From the NCBI GenBank assembly GCA_902765595.1, contig CACXAQ010000010.1, positions 1 to 64,000 on the forward strand: a stretch of 64,000 nt of DNA, read 5' to 3'. The translations under genes and the position numbers were made by a program. This stretch comes from Oscillospiraceae bacterium. Lineage in GTDB: Bacteria > Bacillota > Clostridia > Oscillospirales > Oscillospiraceae. Below, piece by piece: positions 50,687 to 57,833 of this stretch; the first letter of the stretch is position 1; every line of letters begins with the position of its first letter. Below the pieces are notes generated by a model that was given only the letters and a program-made list of their open reading frames with translations, did no database searches and had not been told where the DNA came from.

Positions 50687-50763
50687 TGGTAGCGGCACCT
50701 GGATTCGAACCGGGGACACTTCGGGTATGAACCGAATGCTCTGGCCAACTGAGCTATGCCGCC
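50687..50763 (-). tRNA. tRNA-Met (anticodon CAU, elongator type)
   Basis: Acceptor GGCGGCA/TGCCGCT, anticodon arm TTCGG-TTCATAC-CCGAA giving CAU, and encoded CCA. Sequence resembles the Clostridial elongator tRNA-Met. One T-stem position is mismatched (CCCGG against CCAGG). Confidence 0.9.
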
Positions 50764-50788
50764 ATACACTGCCGAAACAGCATTAGGA

Positions 50789-50817
50789 ATTTTATCAGAC
50801 CCATTCGGAAATGTCAA
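50789..50817 (-). promoter_or_regulatory. Promoter of the tRNA-Met/tRNA-Glu unit
   Basis: Minus-strand TTGACA (50817-50812), 17-bp spacer, TAAAAT (50794-50789), 26 bp upstream of tRNA-Met. Confidence 0.8.
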
Positions 50818-50848
50818 CTCTTTTTTTGAAAAATCGAAAAATTCCCTC

Positions 50849-50877
50849 TTGAAATATGAAAAAGGATGTGCTATTAT
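50849..50877 (+). promoter_or_regulatory. Promoter of tRNA-Val
   Basis: TTGAAA (50849-50854), 17-bp spacer, TATTAT (50872-50877), 19 bp upstream of the tRNA. Divergent from the tRNA-Met promoter. Confidence 0.8.
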
Positions 50878-50895
50878 ATACAAGCTTCGAAATAT

Positions 50896-50972
50896 GGAGG
50901 GTTAGCTCAGCTGGTTAGAGCGTCCGCCTCACACGCGGAAGGTCGACGGTTCGAGTCCGCCACTCTCCACCA
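50896..50972 (+). tRNA. tRNA-Val (anticodon CAC)
   Basis: Acceptor GGAGGGT/ACTCTCC, anticodon arm TCCGC-CTCACAC-GCGGA giving CAC, T-loop GGTTCGAGTCC, encoded CCA at 50970-50972. Confidence 0.95.
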
Positions 50973-51148
50973 AACAAAAACACCGCCCATCGGGCGGTGC
51001 TTTTTGCTTGGTAAAGACTCCCGTGCGGACTCGAAGGGAGCGGGAGTGAATGGCGTGCCGGTGGCACGCCAGAGCCGCGACCCGGCCCGCCCGCCCCTAA
51101 AGGGACTAGCTTTGCGTCGCAGGCGGGCGAGTCCGCCACTCTCCACCA
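50973..51148 (+). repeat. tRNA-tethered element, copy B, downstream of tRNA-Val
   Basis: In order: terminator (50977-51006), inverted copy of the T-arm GCGGACTCGAA (51025-51035), a short hairpin GGCGTGCC/GGCACGCC, the 56-bp core (51072-51127), then a perfect 21-bp copy of the tRNA-Val 3' end including CCA (51128-51148). The rest of 50973-51489 has no gene. Confidence 0.85.
50974..51007 (+). terminator. Terminator after tRNA-Val
   Basis: CACCGCCC, ATC, GGGCGGTG, then five T. A near-identical hairpin in similar flanks occurs at 51350-51384. Confidence 0.85.
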
Positions 51149-51349
51149 CGTCGTCGCGGACTTCGTATCGTTCGCGACGGCGTTTTCTTTTTCAAAGCCA
51201 ACGCCATCTCTCACTCACTCCGTCGCTCCTCCTTTCAAAATCGAAACCGCGCGGTCGCTTCGTGCCTCTTCGACAACTTCGGCACTCCGCTGCGCTGGGT
51301 TTTGATTTTATATAGGGAAACGGCGTCTTTCGTGTAAAGCTTTCACAAA

Positions 51350-51384
51350 CAAAAACGCCGCCCATCGGGCGGCGTTTTCGCTTG
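51350..51384 (+). terminator. Second copy of the tRNA-Val-type terminator
   Basis: CGCCGCCC, ATC, GGGCGGCG, TTTT. It shares ACAAACAAAAAC before and GCTTG after with the first copy. Confidence 0.75.
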
Positions 51385-51430
51385 CCAAATGGCGGGTGCC
51401 GGGCAGCTTCCTTAAACTCTCTTAAGTCGC

Positions 51431-51459
51431 TTGCTTTTCCCCGGAGCTGAGATTATAAT
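51431..51459 (+). promoter_or_regulatory. Promoter of the lipoprotein at 51490
   Basis: TTGCTT (51431-51436), 17-bp spacer, TATAAT (51454-51459), hexamers identical to those of ilvE. Confidence 0.75.
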
Positions 51460-51489
51460 TTCCAACACATCGAGGATTTGGAGGAGAAC

Positions 51490-52197
51490 ATGAAAAAGAC
51501 GATTATTACTTTGACGATCATCGCGGCCCTGGCCCTTTCTTTGGCCGGCTGCAGCAGCGCCCCCGCCGCTGAACCCGAAACGCCCGCCGCCGAGAACGAA
51601 GCCGCCGCCCCCGAAGCGCAGGTCACGGCGGACGTCCCGTCCCCCACGGAGGAAGACGGGCAGACCGCGTCTCCCGAGACTCCGGCCGTGCCCGGCAGAC
51701 AGGACGGCGAACGCTTTGAAGCCGTGATCATGCTGGAGGGCATGGAGGAGAAGGTACACTACGAGCATATCAGAAACGAAGCGCTCGGCTTCGAGCTGGA
51801 CTATGAATATGAAGACCTGGAGAGACGCACCACAGACGATGGCGAGTGCTTCCTCTCCCGCTGGGACAGCCCCGATGATCCCTGGAACTATCTGGAGCTG
51901 AGGTATGACCAGGGGAACGCGGATCTGGTAGCGGATGCGATGAAAGCGACCCTCTCCGGCCTTTACGAGACGGTGGAAGAAGAGCCCTGCACCCTCGACG
52001 GCGTGGGCGACTGCATCCGGATCGACGCTTCCGGCGCCAAGAACGGAGCCCCTGCAGGCTCCCTGCAGAGCGTGTACGTCATCCCCGCGGGAGAGGGCTG
52101 CCTGGTTGCCGCGGCCCACTGCACCATCGAGAGCGCCGAGGGCTTCGGAGCAAGATTCTCCTATATGCTCAATACCCTCTCCCTCCTCAACGGGTGA
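51490..52197 (+). CDS. Unknown lipoprotein
   Basis: 235 residues, GGAGG upstream of the ATG. Signal peptide with lipobox LAGC and Cys21, then an Ala/Pro/Glu-rich linker of about 50 residues. The remaining ~155 residues are a mixed alpha/beta domain (FELDYEYEDLERR, YLELRYDQGNADLVAD, GCLVAAAHC) that I do not recognise. Expressed alone, with a terminator at 52256. Confidence 0.7.
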   Translation: MKKTIITLTIIAALALSLAGCSSAPAAEPETPAAENEAAAPEAQVTADVPSPTEEDGQTASPETPAVPGRQDGERFEAVIMLEGMEEKVHYEHIRNEALGFELDYEYEDLERRTTDDGECFLSRWDSPDDPWNYLELRYDQGNADLVADAMKATLSGLYETVEEEPCTLDGVGDCIRIDASGAKNGAPAGSLQSVYVIPAGEGCLVAAAHCTIESAEGFGARFSYMLNTLSLLNG

Positions 52198-52255
52198 ATC
52201 CGCAGGTCCATCCCGATCCCTTGAGGGCTGAAGGGCCACAGCACACAGCTTTTCC

Positions 52256-52293
52256 AAATCGCCGCAAGCGCTGCGCCGCCTGCGGCGATTTTT
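52256..52293 (+). terminator. Terminator after the 51490 lipoprotein gene
   Basis: AAATCGCCGCA pairs with TGCGGCGATTT, with TTT following; a second small palindrome fills the loop. Confidence 0.75.
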
Positions 52294-52377
52294 ATACGCA
52301 GGAAGGGGCTTGCGCTTTGCGAAGCCGTCTGTCACCTGCGGCGGGATCATCTCCGGGGAAAAGGGCACGGGGACAGC

Positions 52378-52406
52378 TTGACATCCTCCGCCGGATTTGG
52401 TAGGAT
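52378..52406 (+). promoter_or_regulatory. Promoter of the MATE/esterase/HutD operon
   Basis: TTGACA (52378-52383), 17-bp spacer, TAGGAT (52401-52406), about 100 bp before the MATE start. Confidence 0.7.
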
Positions 52407-52412
52407 ACAGGA

Positions 52413-52499
52413 GCCTCGGAGGGCAAATCATTCATTTGAAGTGATGAGCCGGATAAGAGAACAGGCTGAGACGCCTGCTTCCTTATCCGGCTTTTTTGG
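52413..52499 (+). promoter_or_regulatory. Attenuator-like leader of the MATE gene
   Basis: The leader has a first stem-loop (AATCATTC/GAAGTGATG, about 52427-52447). A large stem follows, GCCGGATAAG (52446-52455) with CTTATCCGGC (52482-52491), enclosing an inner hairpin and ending in TTTTTT directly before the ribosome site GGAGG. Termination or ribosome-site masking is expected. No known riboswitch class was recognised. Confidence 0.55.
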
Positions 52500-52506
52500 A
52501 GGATCC

Positions 52507-53865
52507 ATGGAACAGATCAAAGACTTCACCAGGGGACCGATCCTGAGACCGCTGCTGGCCTTCTCCATGCCGATCCTGCTGGCGCTGTTTCTGCAGGCGC
52601 TCTACGGCGCGGTGGATCTGCTGGTGGTAGGCAAATACGCGCTGGCCCGGGACGTGTCCGGCGTGGCGGTGGGCTCGCAGATCATGCAGACCGTTACAGG
52701 CCTCGTCAGCTCCTTTGCCATGGGCACGACGATCCTGCTGGGGCAGAAGATCGGCGCGGGCAGGCGCGACGAGGGCGGGCGGATCATCGGCACAAGCGTG
52801 GTGATCTTCTTCCTGGTGGGCGCTGCGCTGACGGTACTGGTCCCGCTGCTTTCGGCGGCCCTGGCCAGGGCCATGAACGCGCCGGAGGAGGCCTTTGCGG
52901 AGACGCGGCGGTACATTGCCATCTGCGGCTTCGGCTCGGTGATGATTGTGGCCTATAACGTCCTGGGCAGCGTCATGCGCGGCCTGGGAGATTCCCGCAC
53001 GCCGCTGATGACCGTCGCCATTGCAAGCGCGTGCAACATCGCCGGAGACCTGCTGCTGGTGGCGGGGCTCCACATGGGCGCGGCGGGCGCCGCCATTGCC
53101 ACCGTCGTCTCCCAGACCCTCAGCGTCCTGATCTCTCTCCTGATCCTGGGCCGCCGCACCCTGCCCTTTTCCTTCACCCGGCGGGACATCCGCATCGACC
53201 GGGGGATCCTGCGGCGGATCGTCCGCTTCGGCACACCCATTGCCCTGCAGGATCTGCTGGTGGGTCTGTCCTTCCTGGTGATCCTTGCCATCGTCAACAC
53301 CTTGGGCTTGACCGCTTCCGCCGGCGTGGGCGTGGCGGAAAAGGTCTGCGCCTTCATCATGCTGATCCCCCTGGCCTTCATGCAGGCCATGAGCGCTTAT
53401 GTGGCGCAGAATCACGGGGCCGGGGAAAATGCCCGGGCCGAGCGCGGCCTGCGCATCGCCGTTCTGGTTTCCACGGCCTTCGGCGCGGGGATGTTCTGGG
53501 CGGCCTTCTTCCACGGAGATCTGCTCTGCGGTATCTTCGCCCGGGACGCCGACGTGATCGCGGCTGGCTTTGACTACCTGCGGGCCTACGGCATCGACTG
53601 CCTGCTGACCTGCTTCCTCTTCTGCTTTATCGGCTTTTTTAACGGCCTTGGCGAGACCGGCTTCGTCATGGTCCAGGGCCTCGCCGCCGCTTTTCTGGTC
53701 CGGATCCCGGTGGCCTGGTGGATGAGCCGGGCCACCGGCAGGCTGTTTTTCATCGGGCTGGGAGTCCCCTGCGCAACGCTGGTGCAGATCCTGGCCTGCT
53801 TCCTGTTCTATGCCCACATCCGGAAAAAGGAGAGGAGGATCGCTCATGCAGAAAACGACATTTGA
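52507..53865 (+). CDS. MATE-family multidrug/Na+ antiporter
   Basis: 452 residues, 12 membrane helices. GGAGG is 4 nt before the ATG. PILLALFLQALYGAVDLLVVGKYA begins the first MATE repeat and a second starts near residue 235. It resembles the minus-strand MATE at 34578 only generally. Its leader carries a terminator-like hairpin, and it is the first gene of a three-gene operon. Confidence 0.88.
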   Translation: MEQIKDFTRGPILRPLLAFSMPILLALFLQALYGAVDLLVVGKYALARDVSGVAVGSQIMQTVTGLVSSFAMGTTILLGQKIGAGRRDEGGRIIGTSVVIFFLVGAALTVLVPLLSAALARAMNAPEEAFAETRRYIAICGFGSVMIVAYNVLGSVMRGLGDSRTPLMTVAIASACNIAGDLLLVAGLHMGAAGAAIATVVSQTLSVLISLLILGRRTLPFSFTRRDIRIDRGILRRIVRFGTPIALQDLLVGLSFLVILAIVNTLGLTASAGVGVAEKVCAFIMLIPLAFMQAMSAYVAQNHGAGENARAERGLRIAVLVSTAFGAGMFWAAFFHGDLLCGIFARDADVIAAGFDYLRAYGIDCLLTCFLFCFIGFFNGLGETGFVMVQGLAAAFLVRIPVAWWMSRATGRLFFIGLGVPCATLVQILACFLFYAHIRKKERRIAHAENDI

Positions 53866-54574
53866 CTGCGCCGGGCGCAAGCTGTGGCTGTACAGCGACC
53901 GGACGCCCGGAATCCTTTTTCTCCAGCCGGTGGACGAGCGTGACGCGGGCTTGCTGGACCGGCAGTGGGACGCCATGCAGAGCTGCGGGCGGCCCCTGGC
54001 GCTGGCTGCCTTCGAGGTCGGGGACTGGAACCGGGATCTGAGCCCCTGGGAGGCTCCGCCGGTGTTCGGGAAGGTCCCCTTTGGCGGCGGCGCGGAGGAG
54101 ACGCTCCGCTTCGTCACGGATCGGCTGCTGCCTGAGCTGCGCGCCCGTCTCGCGCCGGAGGGAAACCCGGCGCTCTGTATGGGCGGCTACTCGCTGGCCG
54201 GGCTGTTCGCGCTCTGGGCGGCCACAAGGACGGCGCTGTTTTCCGGCGTGGCGGCGGCCTCGCCCTCGGTATGGTTCCCCGGATGGATGGACTATGTAAA
54301 AGCGCACCCGATCCTGGCCTCAAAGGTGTATCTGAGCCTGGGCGACCGGGAGGAGCGGGCAAAGAACCCCGTCATGGCGACGGTGGGCGAGCGCATCCGG
54401 GACTTGGCTGCGCTGCTGCGGGAGGATCACAGCGTGACGCTGGAGTGGAACCCGGGCAATCATTTTCAGGACTCCGAGCTGCGCACGGCGAAGGCCTTCT
54501 GCTGGGTCGCCGCCCGGGAAAAACGGCGGATGGCCGAGGGCGGGCCTGCATTCGGAGAGGGGAGAGAAGCATGA
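53846..54574 (+). CDS. Fes/IroE-type alpha/beta-hydrolase (esterase)
   Basis: 242 residues. The start overlaps the MATE gene end and has GGAGAGGAGG upstream. The nucleophile elbow is GGYSLAG near residue 113. Asp in SLGDREE and His in NPGNHFQ are the likely acid and His of the triad. Relatives hydrolyse siderophore or other esters. No siderophore genes are adjacent, so the substrate is open. It overlaps the next gene by 4 bp. Confidence 0.8.
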   Translation: MQKTTFDCAGRKLWLYSDRTPGILFLQPVDERDAGLLDRQWDAMQSCGRPLALAAFEVGDWNRDLSPWEAPPVFGKVPFGGGAEETLRFVTDRLLPELRARLAPEGNPALCMGGYSLAGLFALWAATRTALFSGVAAASPSVWFPGWMDYVKAHPILASKVYLSLGDREERAKNPVMATVGERIRDLAALLREDHSVTLEWNPGNHFQDSELRTAKAFCWVAAREKRRMAEGGPAFGEGREA

Positions 54575-55167
54575 GCATCTGGATCAAACGCGGGGCGGAG
54601 GACTGCCCCCGCGCTCTGTGGAGCGGCGGGGCCACCACCCAGCTTGCCATCGGGCCGGAGGGGGCGCAGTACGAAGCTCGGGACTTTCTCTGGCGGGTCA
54701 GCTCCGCCACCGTGGAATTGGAGGAGTCGGTTTTCACACCGCTGCCGGACTATGAGCGGCTCATCACGCCCCTGCGGGGAGAGATGAGCCTTTTCCACAG
54801 CGGCGGGGAGCCCCTGCTCCTGCGCCCGTACCAGGTCCACCGCTTTTCCGGCGGATCGGAGACCCGTTCCCGGGGCCGCTGCACCGATTTCAACCTGATG
54901 CTGCGCCGGGGCGCTGCGGAGGGGGAGATGGCGGCGCTGGTCCTTGGAGACGAAAGCCGAAGACTCACAGCCTCGGACGGGGAAACGCTGCTGCTTTATT
55001 GTGCCGAGGGGGCCTGCCGGATCGAGAGCGATGCACAGCAGGCAGAACTGCGGCAGGGCGAGAGCCTGCAGGTCTCCGGCTGCGCGGCGCTGCGGGTCCG
55101 GGCCATGGAGCCCTCCGGCGCGGCGGTGATGCTGTGCCGGATCCGGCTCTGCGGGCAGCGGACCTGA
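54571..55167 (+). CDS. HutD/Ves-family cupin protein
   Basis: 198 residues starting at an ATGA overlap with the esterase gene. SIWIKRGAEDCPRALWSGG, DFLWRVSSATVE, PDYERLITPLRGEM and the TDFNLMLRRG segment are typical of HutD/Ves, a bicupin family linked to histidine utilisation or cold response. No hut genes are nearby. Probably coupled with the esterase in translation. Confidence 0.8.
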   Translation: MSIWIKRGAEDCPRALWSGGATTQLAIGPEGAQYEARDFLWRVSSATVELEESVFTPLPDYERLITPLRGEMSLFHSGGEPLLLRPYQVHRFSGGSETRSRGRCTDFNLMLRRGAAEGEMAALVLGDESRRLTASDGETLLLYCAEGACRIESDAQQAELRQGESLQVSGCAALRVRAMEPSGAAVMLCRIRLCGQRT

Positions 55168-55287
55168 GCGCGGGGATGCGGAAAGGGAAGCGTCCGGAAA
55201 ACTTGAACGCCCGGCTTGATTTTATCCGCCGGATGCGTTAAAGTGTGAGGTAGAATCCGATACTTAACCGGAGAAGAGGGAAGCTTG

Positions 55288-56826
55288 GTGGAGAACGGAA
55301 CAGTAGAGAAAGAGGCCCAAGAGGGGAAACGGCCCTCCGACAGAAAAAGAAGACTGTACGCGGCGGTAAAGTTTGTCCCGCTGGTGGTCTTCGCGCTGCT
55401 GGTGATCGTATTCAAGCTGGATCTGCTGATCGCGGGGCCCATCGCGACGGTGGTCGCCCTGGCGGTCTATATGCTCCTGAATCGGGAGAAAAGCTTTGAA
55501 AAGGCCTTTGAAAACGGCCTGAACGCCACCCGGAAGATCACCCTGATCTTCTTCATCCTGATGTTCGCCTACGGCGTGGCCGAGTGCTTTATGGCCACGG
55601 GCGTCGGCGCCTCCCTGATCCTGATCGCCCTGCGCCTGGGGATCACGGCCCGCACGGTGGCCATCGTCTCCATGCTGGTGACCTGCGTGCTCTCCATCGC
55701 CACCGGCTCCAGCTGGGGCACCTTCGCCGCCTGCGCGCCCATCTTCCTGTGGCTGAACCACCTGGTGGGCGGCGACGTGCTGCTGACGCTGTGCGCGGTG
55801 GCCGGCGGCTCCTGCTTCGGGGACAACATCGGCATGATCTCGGACGTGACGGTGCTCAGCTGCGGCATGCAGGACGTGAAGATCATCGACCGCATCAAAC
55901 ATCAGATGGCCTGGTGCTTCGGCTGCCTTGCCATCGCGCTGGTGATCTTCTATTTCGCCGGGGCCCATCTGCCCAATGTCCAGGGCGATGTGCAGGAGGC
56001 GCTCAACAGCATCCCCCAGGAGGCCTATGACGCCCTGGAGGAACGGCGCCCCTCCGCGGTGCTGCTGCTGAACCAGGTGAAGACCGGCGTCCCCTACTAC
56101 ATGGTCATCCCCATGCTGCTGGTGATCGTGATGAGCTTTCTGGGCATCCACACGCTGATCTGCCTGGGCGCGGGGATGGTCTCCTCCCTGATCCTGGGCT
56201 TCTTTGCCGGCACGGCCGACCTCTCCACCTGGCTCAACGAGCAGCTCTACGGCGGCTTCTCCGGCGCGGGGGAGTGGGTCATCGTGATGATGATGTGGGT
56301 CTCGGCCTTCGGCGGCATCATGAACGCCATGGACGCCTTCGAGCCCCTGTCCCGCTTTGCCGTCCGCATTTCGAAAAACGTCCATCAGCTCATGGGCTGG
56401 TGCGGCGTGCTGTGTCTGATGGGCAATGCCGCCCTGGCGGATGAGGCCGCCCAGGTGGCCACCATGAGCCCCATCGTGCGGGACATCGTGGAGAAAAACG
56501 TGGAAGTGGAGAGCGACGAGGACGCCTACAAGCTGCGGCTGCGGCTGGCCACCTTTGCCTCCTCCATGGGCATCTACGGCTCCCAGCTCATCCCCTGGCA
56601 CTGCTTCCCGGTGTTCTTCGCCGGCATCGCCACGGCGGTCTACCCTCTGCGGTACTTCAGCCCCATCGATATTCTCAGCAAGAACTATCTGGGCTTCCTG
56701 ATCGTGGGCACCGCCCTGCTGCTGACCTTCACCGGCTGGGATCGCTTCGTGCCGGGCTTCGCCCTTCCGAAGAGCGCACGGCTCAAGAGCCGGAGCGGGG
56801 AGAAGGCCGAAACCGCCGTCCGCTGA
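55288..56826 (+). CDS. NhaC-family Na+/H+ antiporter
   Basis: 512 residues. A GTG start 7-8 nt after AGAGGG is chosen; a TTG three bases earlier is the alternative. About 12 membrane segments with NhaC motifs such as SIATGSSWGTFAACAPI and GGSCFGDNIGMISDVT. Related proteins exchange Na+ or amino acids/organic acids for protons. Transcribed alone, with its own terminator. Confidence 0.85.
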   Translation: MENGTVEKEAQEGKRPSDRKRRLYAAVKFVPLVVFALLVIVFKLDLLIAGPIATVVALAVYMLLNREKSFEKAFENGLNATRKITLIFFILMFAYGVAECFMATGVGASLILIALRLGITARTVAIVSMLVTCVLSIATGSSWGTFAACAPIFLWLNHLVGGDVLLTLCAVAGGSCFGDNIGMISDVTVLSCGMQDVKIIDRIKHQMAWCFGCLAIALVIFYFAGAHLPNVQGDVQEALNSIPQEAYDALEERRPSAVLLLNQVKTGVPYYMVIPMLLVIVMSFLGIHTLICLGAGMVSSLILGFFAGTADLSTWLNEQLYGGFSGAGEWVIVMMMWVSAFGGIMNAMDAFEPLSRFAVRISKNVHQLMGWCGVLCLMGNAALADEAAQVATMSPIVRDIVEKNVEVESDEDAYKLRLRLATFASSMGIYGSQLIPWHCFPVFFAGIATAVYPLRYFSPIDILSKNYLGFLIVGTALLLTFTGWDRFVPGFALPKSARLKSRSGEKAETAVR

Positions 56827-56841
56827 GATAAACCGTATGAT

Positions 56842-56874
56842 CCCCCGGCTGAAGAATTTCAGCCGGGGGTTTTC
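56842..56874 (+). terminator. Terminator after nhaC-type gene
   Basis: CCCCCGGCTGAA pairs with TTCAGCCGGGGG, then TTTT. Confidence 0.85.
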
Positions 56875-56885
56875 CATGCCGGGAT

Positions 56886-56921
56886 GACGATACCCCCCGG
56901 TACCGACCGGGGGGTATCGTC
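56886..56921. repeat. Perfect palindrome
   Basis: GACGATACCCCCCGGT and its complement around a short loop. No T run. Possibly structural or a relic. Confidence 0.6.
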
Positions 56922-56960
56922 ATGGGACAGGCTTTCCCGCCCCGCGCCTGGGACGGCGCA

Positions 56961-56990
56961 AAAAAACATCCCCGCGGATTCGCGGGGATG
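56961..56990 (-). terminator. Terminator of the 57009-57740 gene
   Basis: CATCCCCGCG, loop, CGCGGGGATG; in the minus direction followed by seven T. Confidence 0.85.
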
Positions 56991-57008
56991 CTTGTACGCT
57001 TGAGAGAA

Positions 57009-57740
57009 TTACTTGACGGTGATGGAGCTGATGTGGGGCTGGGGTCCCTCGTACCAGTACAGGAAGCCCTCGATGTCCACCGTGTCGCCCACCTTCAGGT
57101 TCTTGACAGCCTCGTAGACCTCGCTGCCGGGAGCGGTCAGGTATCTGCGGACCACGAAGGTGTAGGTTTCGCCCTCGACGGTGACGTCGAAGTAGAGGTC
57201 GCAGTTGCCGTCCTCACCGGAGTTGTCCCAGTTGTAGTAGAACGCAGCGCCCTCGCCCTTGTCGGCGATCACGCCGCCGGTGACGGAGACGAACTCGTTC
57301 ATGTGCTTGGCCAGATCCTCGGTGCCGAGGAGCTTGTTGATGTCCGTAGCGGGAGCCACATAGCTGCCTTCCTCAAACTCGAAGGTGGCGTCGGTGATCT
57401 CGATCTCGCCGGACCAGACGGCCTTGATGCCGCTGACCTTGATCTTGGTACCGGGGACCAGCTTGGCAGCGTCCTCCTCGGAGCAGGCCATGTCATAGAA
57501 GAAATAGCCGCCGTCCTTGTCCTGGGCGTACACGGTGATCTTGTTGTCCCACCAGGACTGGTGACCCTGGACGAACGCCTCGACCGTGACTTCGGCGCCT
57601 TCCTCGGCAGCCATGTACTCCTCAAAAGTCATGACGCCCTCGGACTTGGCGAAGATGTCATCGGCCTTCTTCTCGCCGCCGCAGGCGGCCAGCGCGAAGA
57701 CCATGACCAGCGCCAGAAGCAGAGCAAAAACCTTTTTCAT
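57009..57740 (-). CDS. Unknown lipoprotein with OB-like repeats
   Basis: 243 residues. Lipobox LAAC with Cys20. Two similar segments of about 100 residues (EGAEVTVEAFVQGHQSWWDNKITVYAQD, and GVIADKGEGAAFYYNWD with TVEGETYTFVVRRY) look like beta-barrel OB-fold domains of the kind seen in secreted nucleic-acid-binding or adhesion proteins. No enzyme motif. Located just upstream, in transcription, of its own terminator. Confidence 0.7.
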   Translation of the reverse strand: MKKVFALLLALVMVFALAACGGEKKADDIFAKSEGVMTFEEYMAAEEGAEVTVEAFVQGHQSWWDNKITVYAQDKDGGYFFYDMACSEEDAAKLVPGTKIKVSGIKAVWSGEIEITDATFEFEEGSYVAPATDINKLLGTEDLAKHMNEFVSVTGGVIADKGEGAAFYYNWDNSGEDGNCDLYFDVTVEGETYTFVVRRYLTAPGSEVYEAVKNLKVGDTVDIEGFLYWYEGPQPHISSITVK

Positions 57741-57833
57741 GTTTTCATTCTCCTCATTTCATAGATTTGTGCCCTTGGGAAAAGCTCCCATCCGGGCAAC
57801 TCCTATTATATCGGATTCCCCCCGGAAATCAAG

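Noticed and set aside
50323..51148. Ordinary phage or ICE attachment sites explaining the tRNA-end repeats
   Set aside because: The inserted segments are only 176-254 bp, carry no integrase and share a core between two different tRNA targets, so a simple attL/attR pair does not account for them.
52440..52500. TPP riboswitch suspected from GGCTGAGAC in the MATE leader
   Set aside because: The second conserved TPP half (ACCTGATCTGGATAATGCC type) is absent and the motif is simply the loop of a small hairpin.
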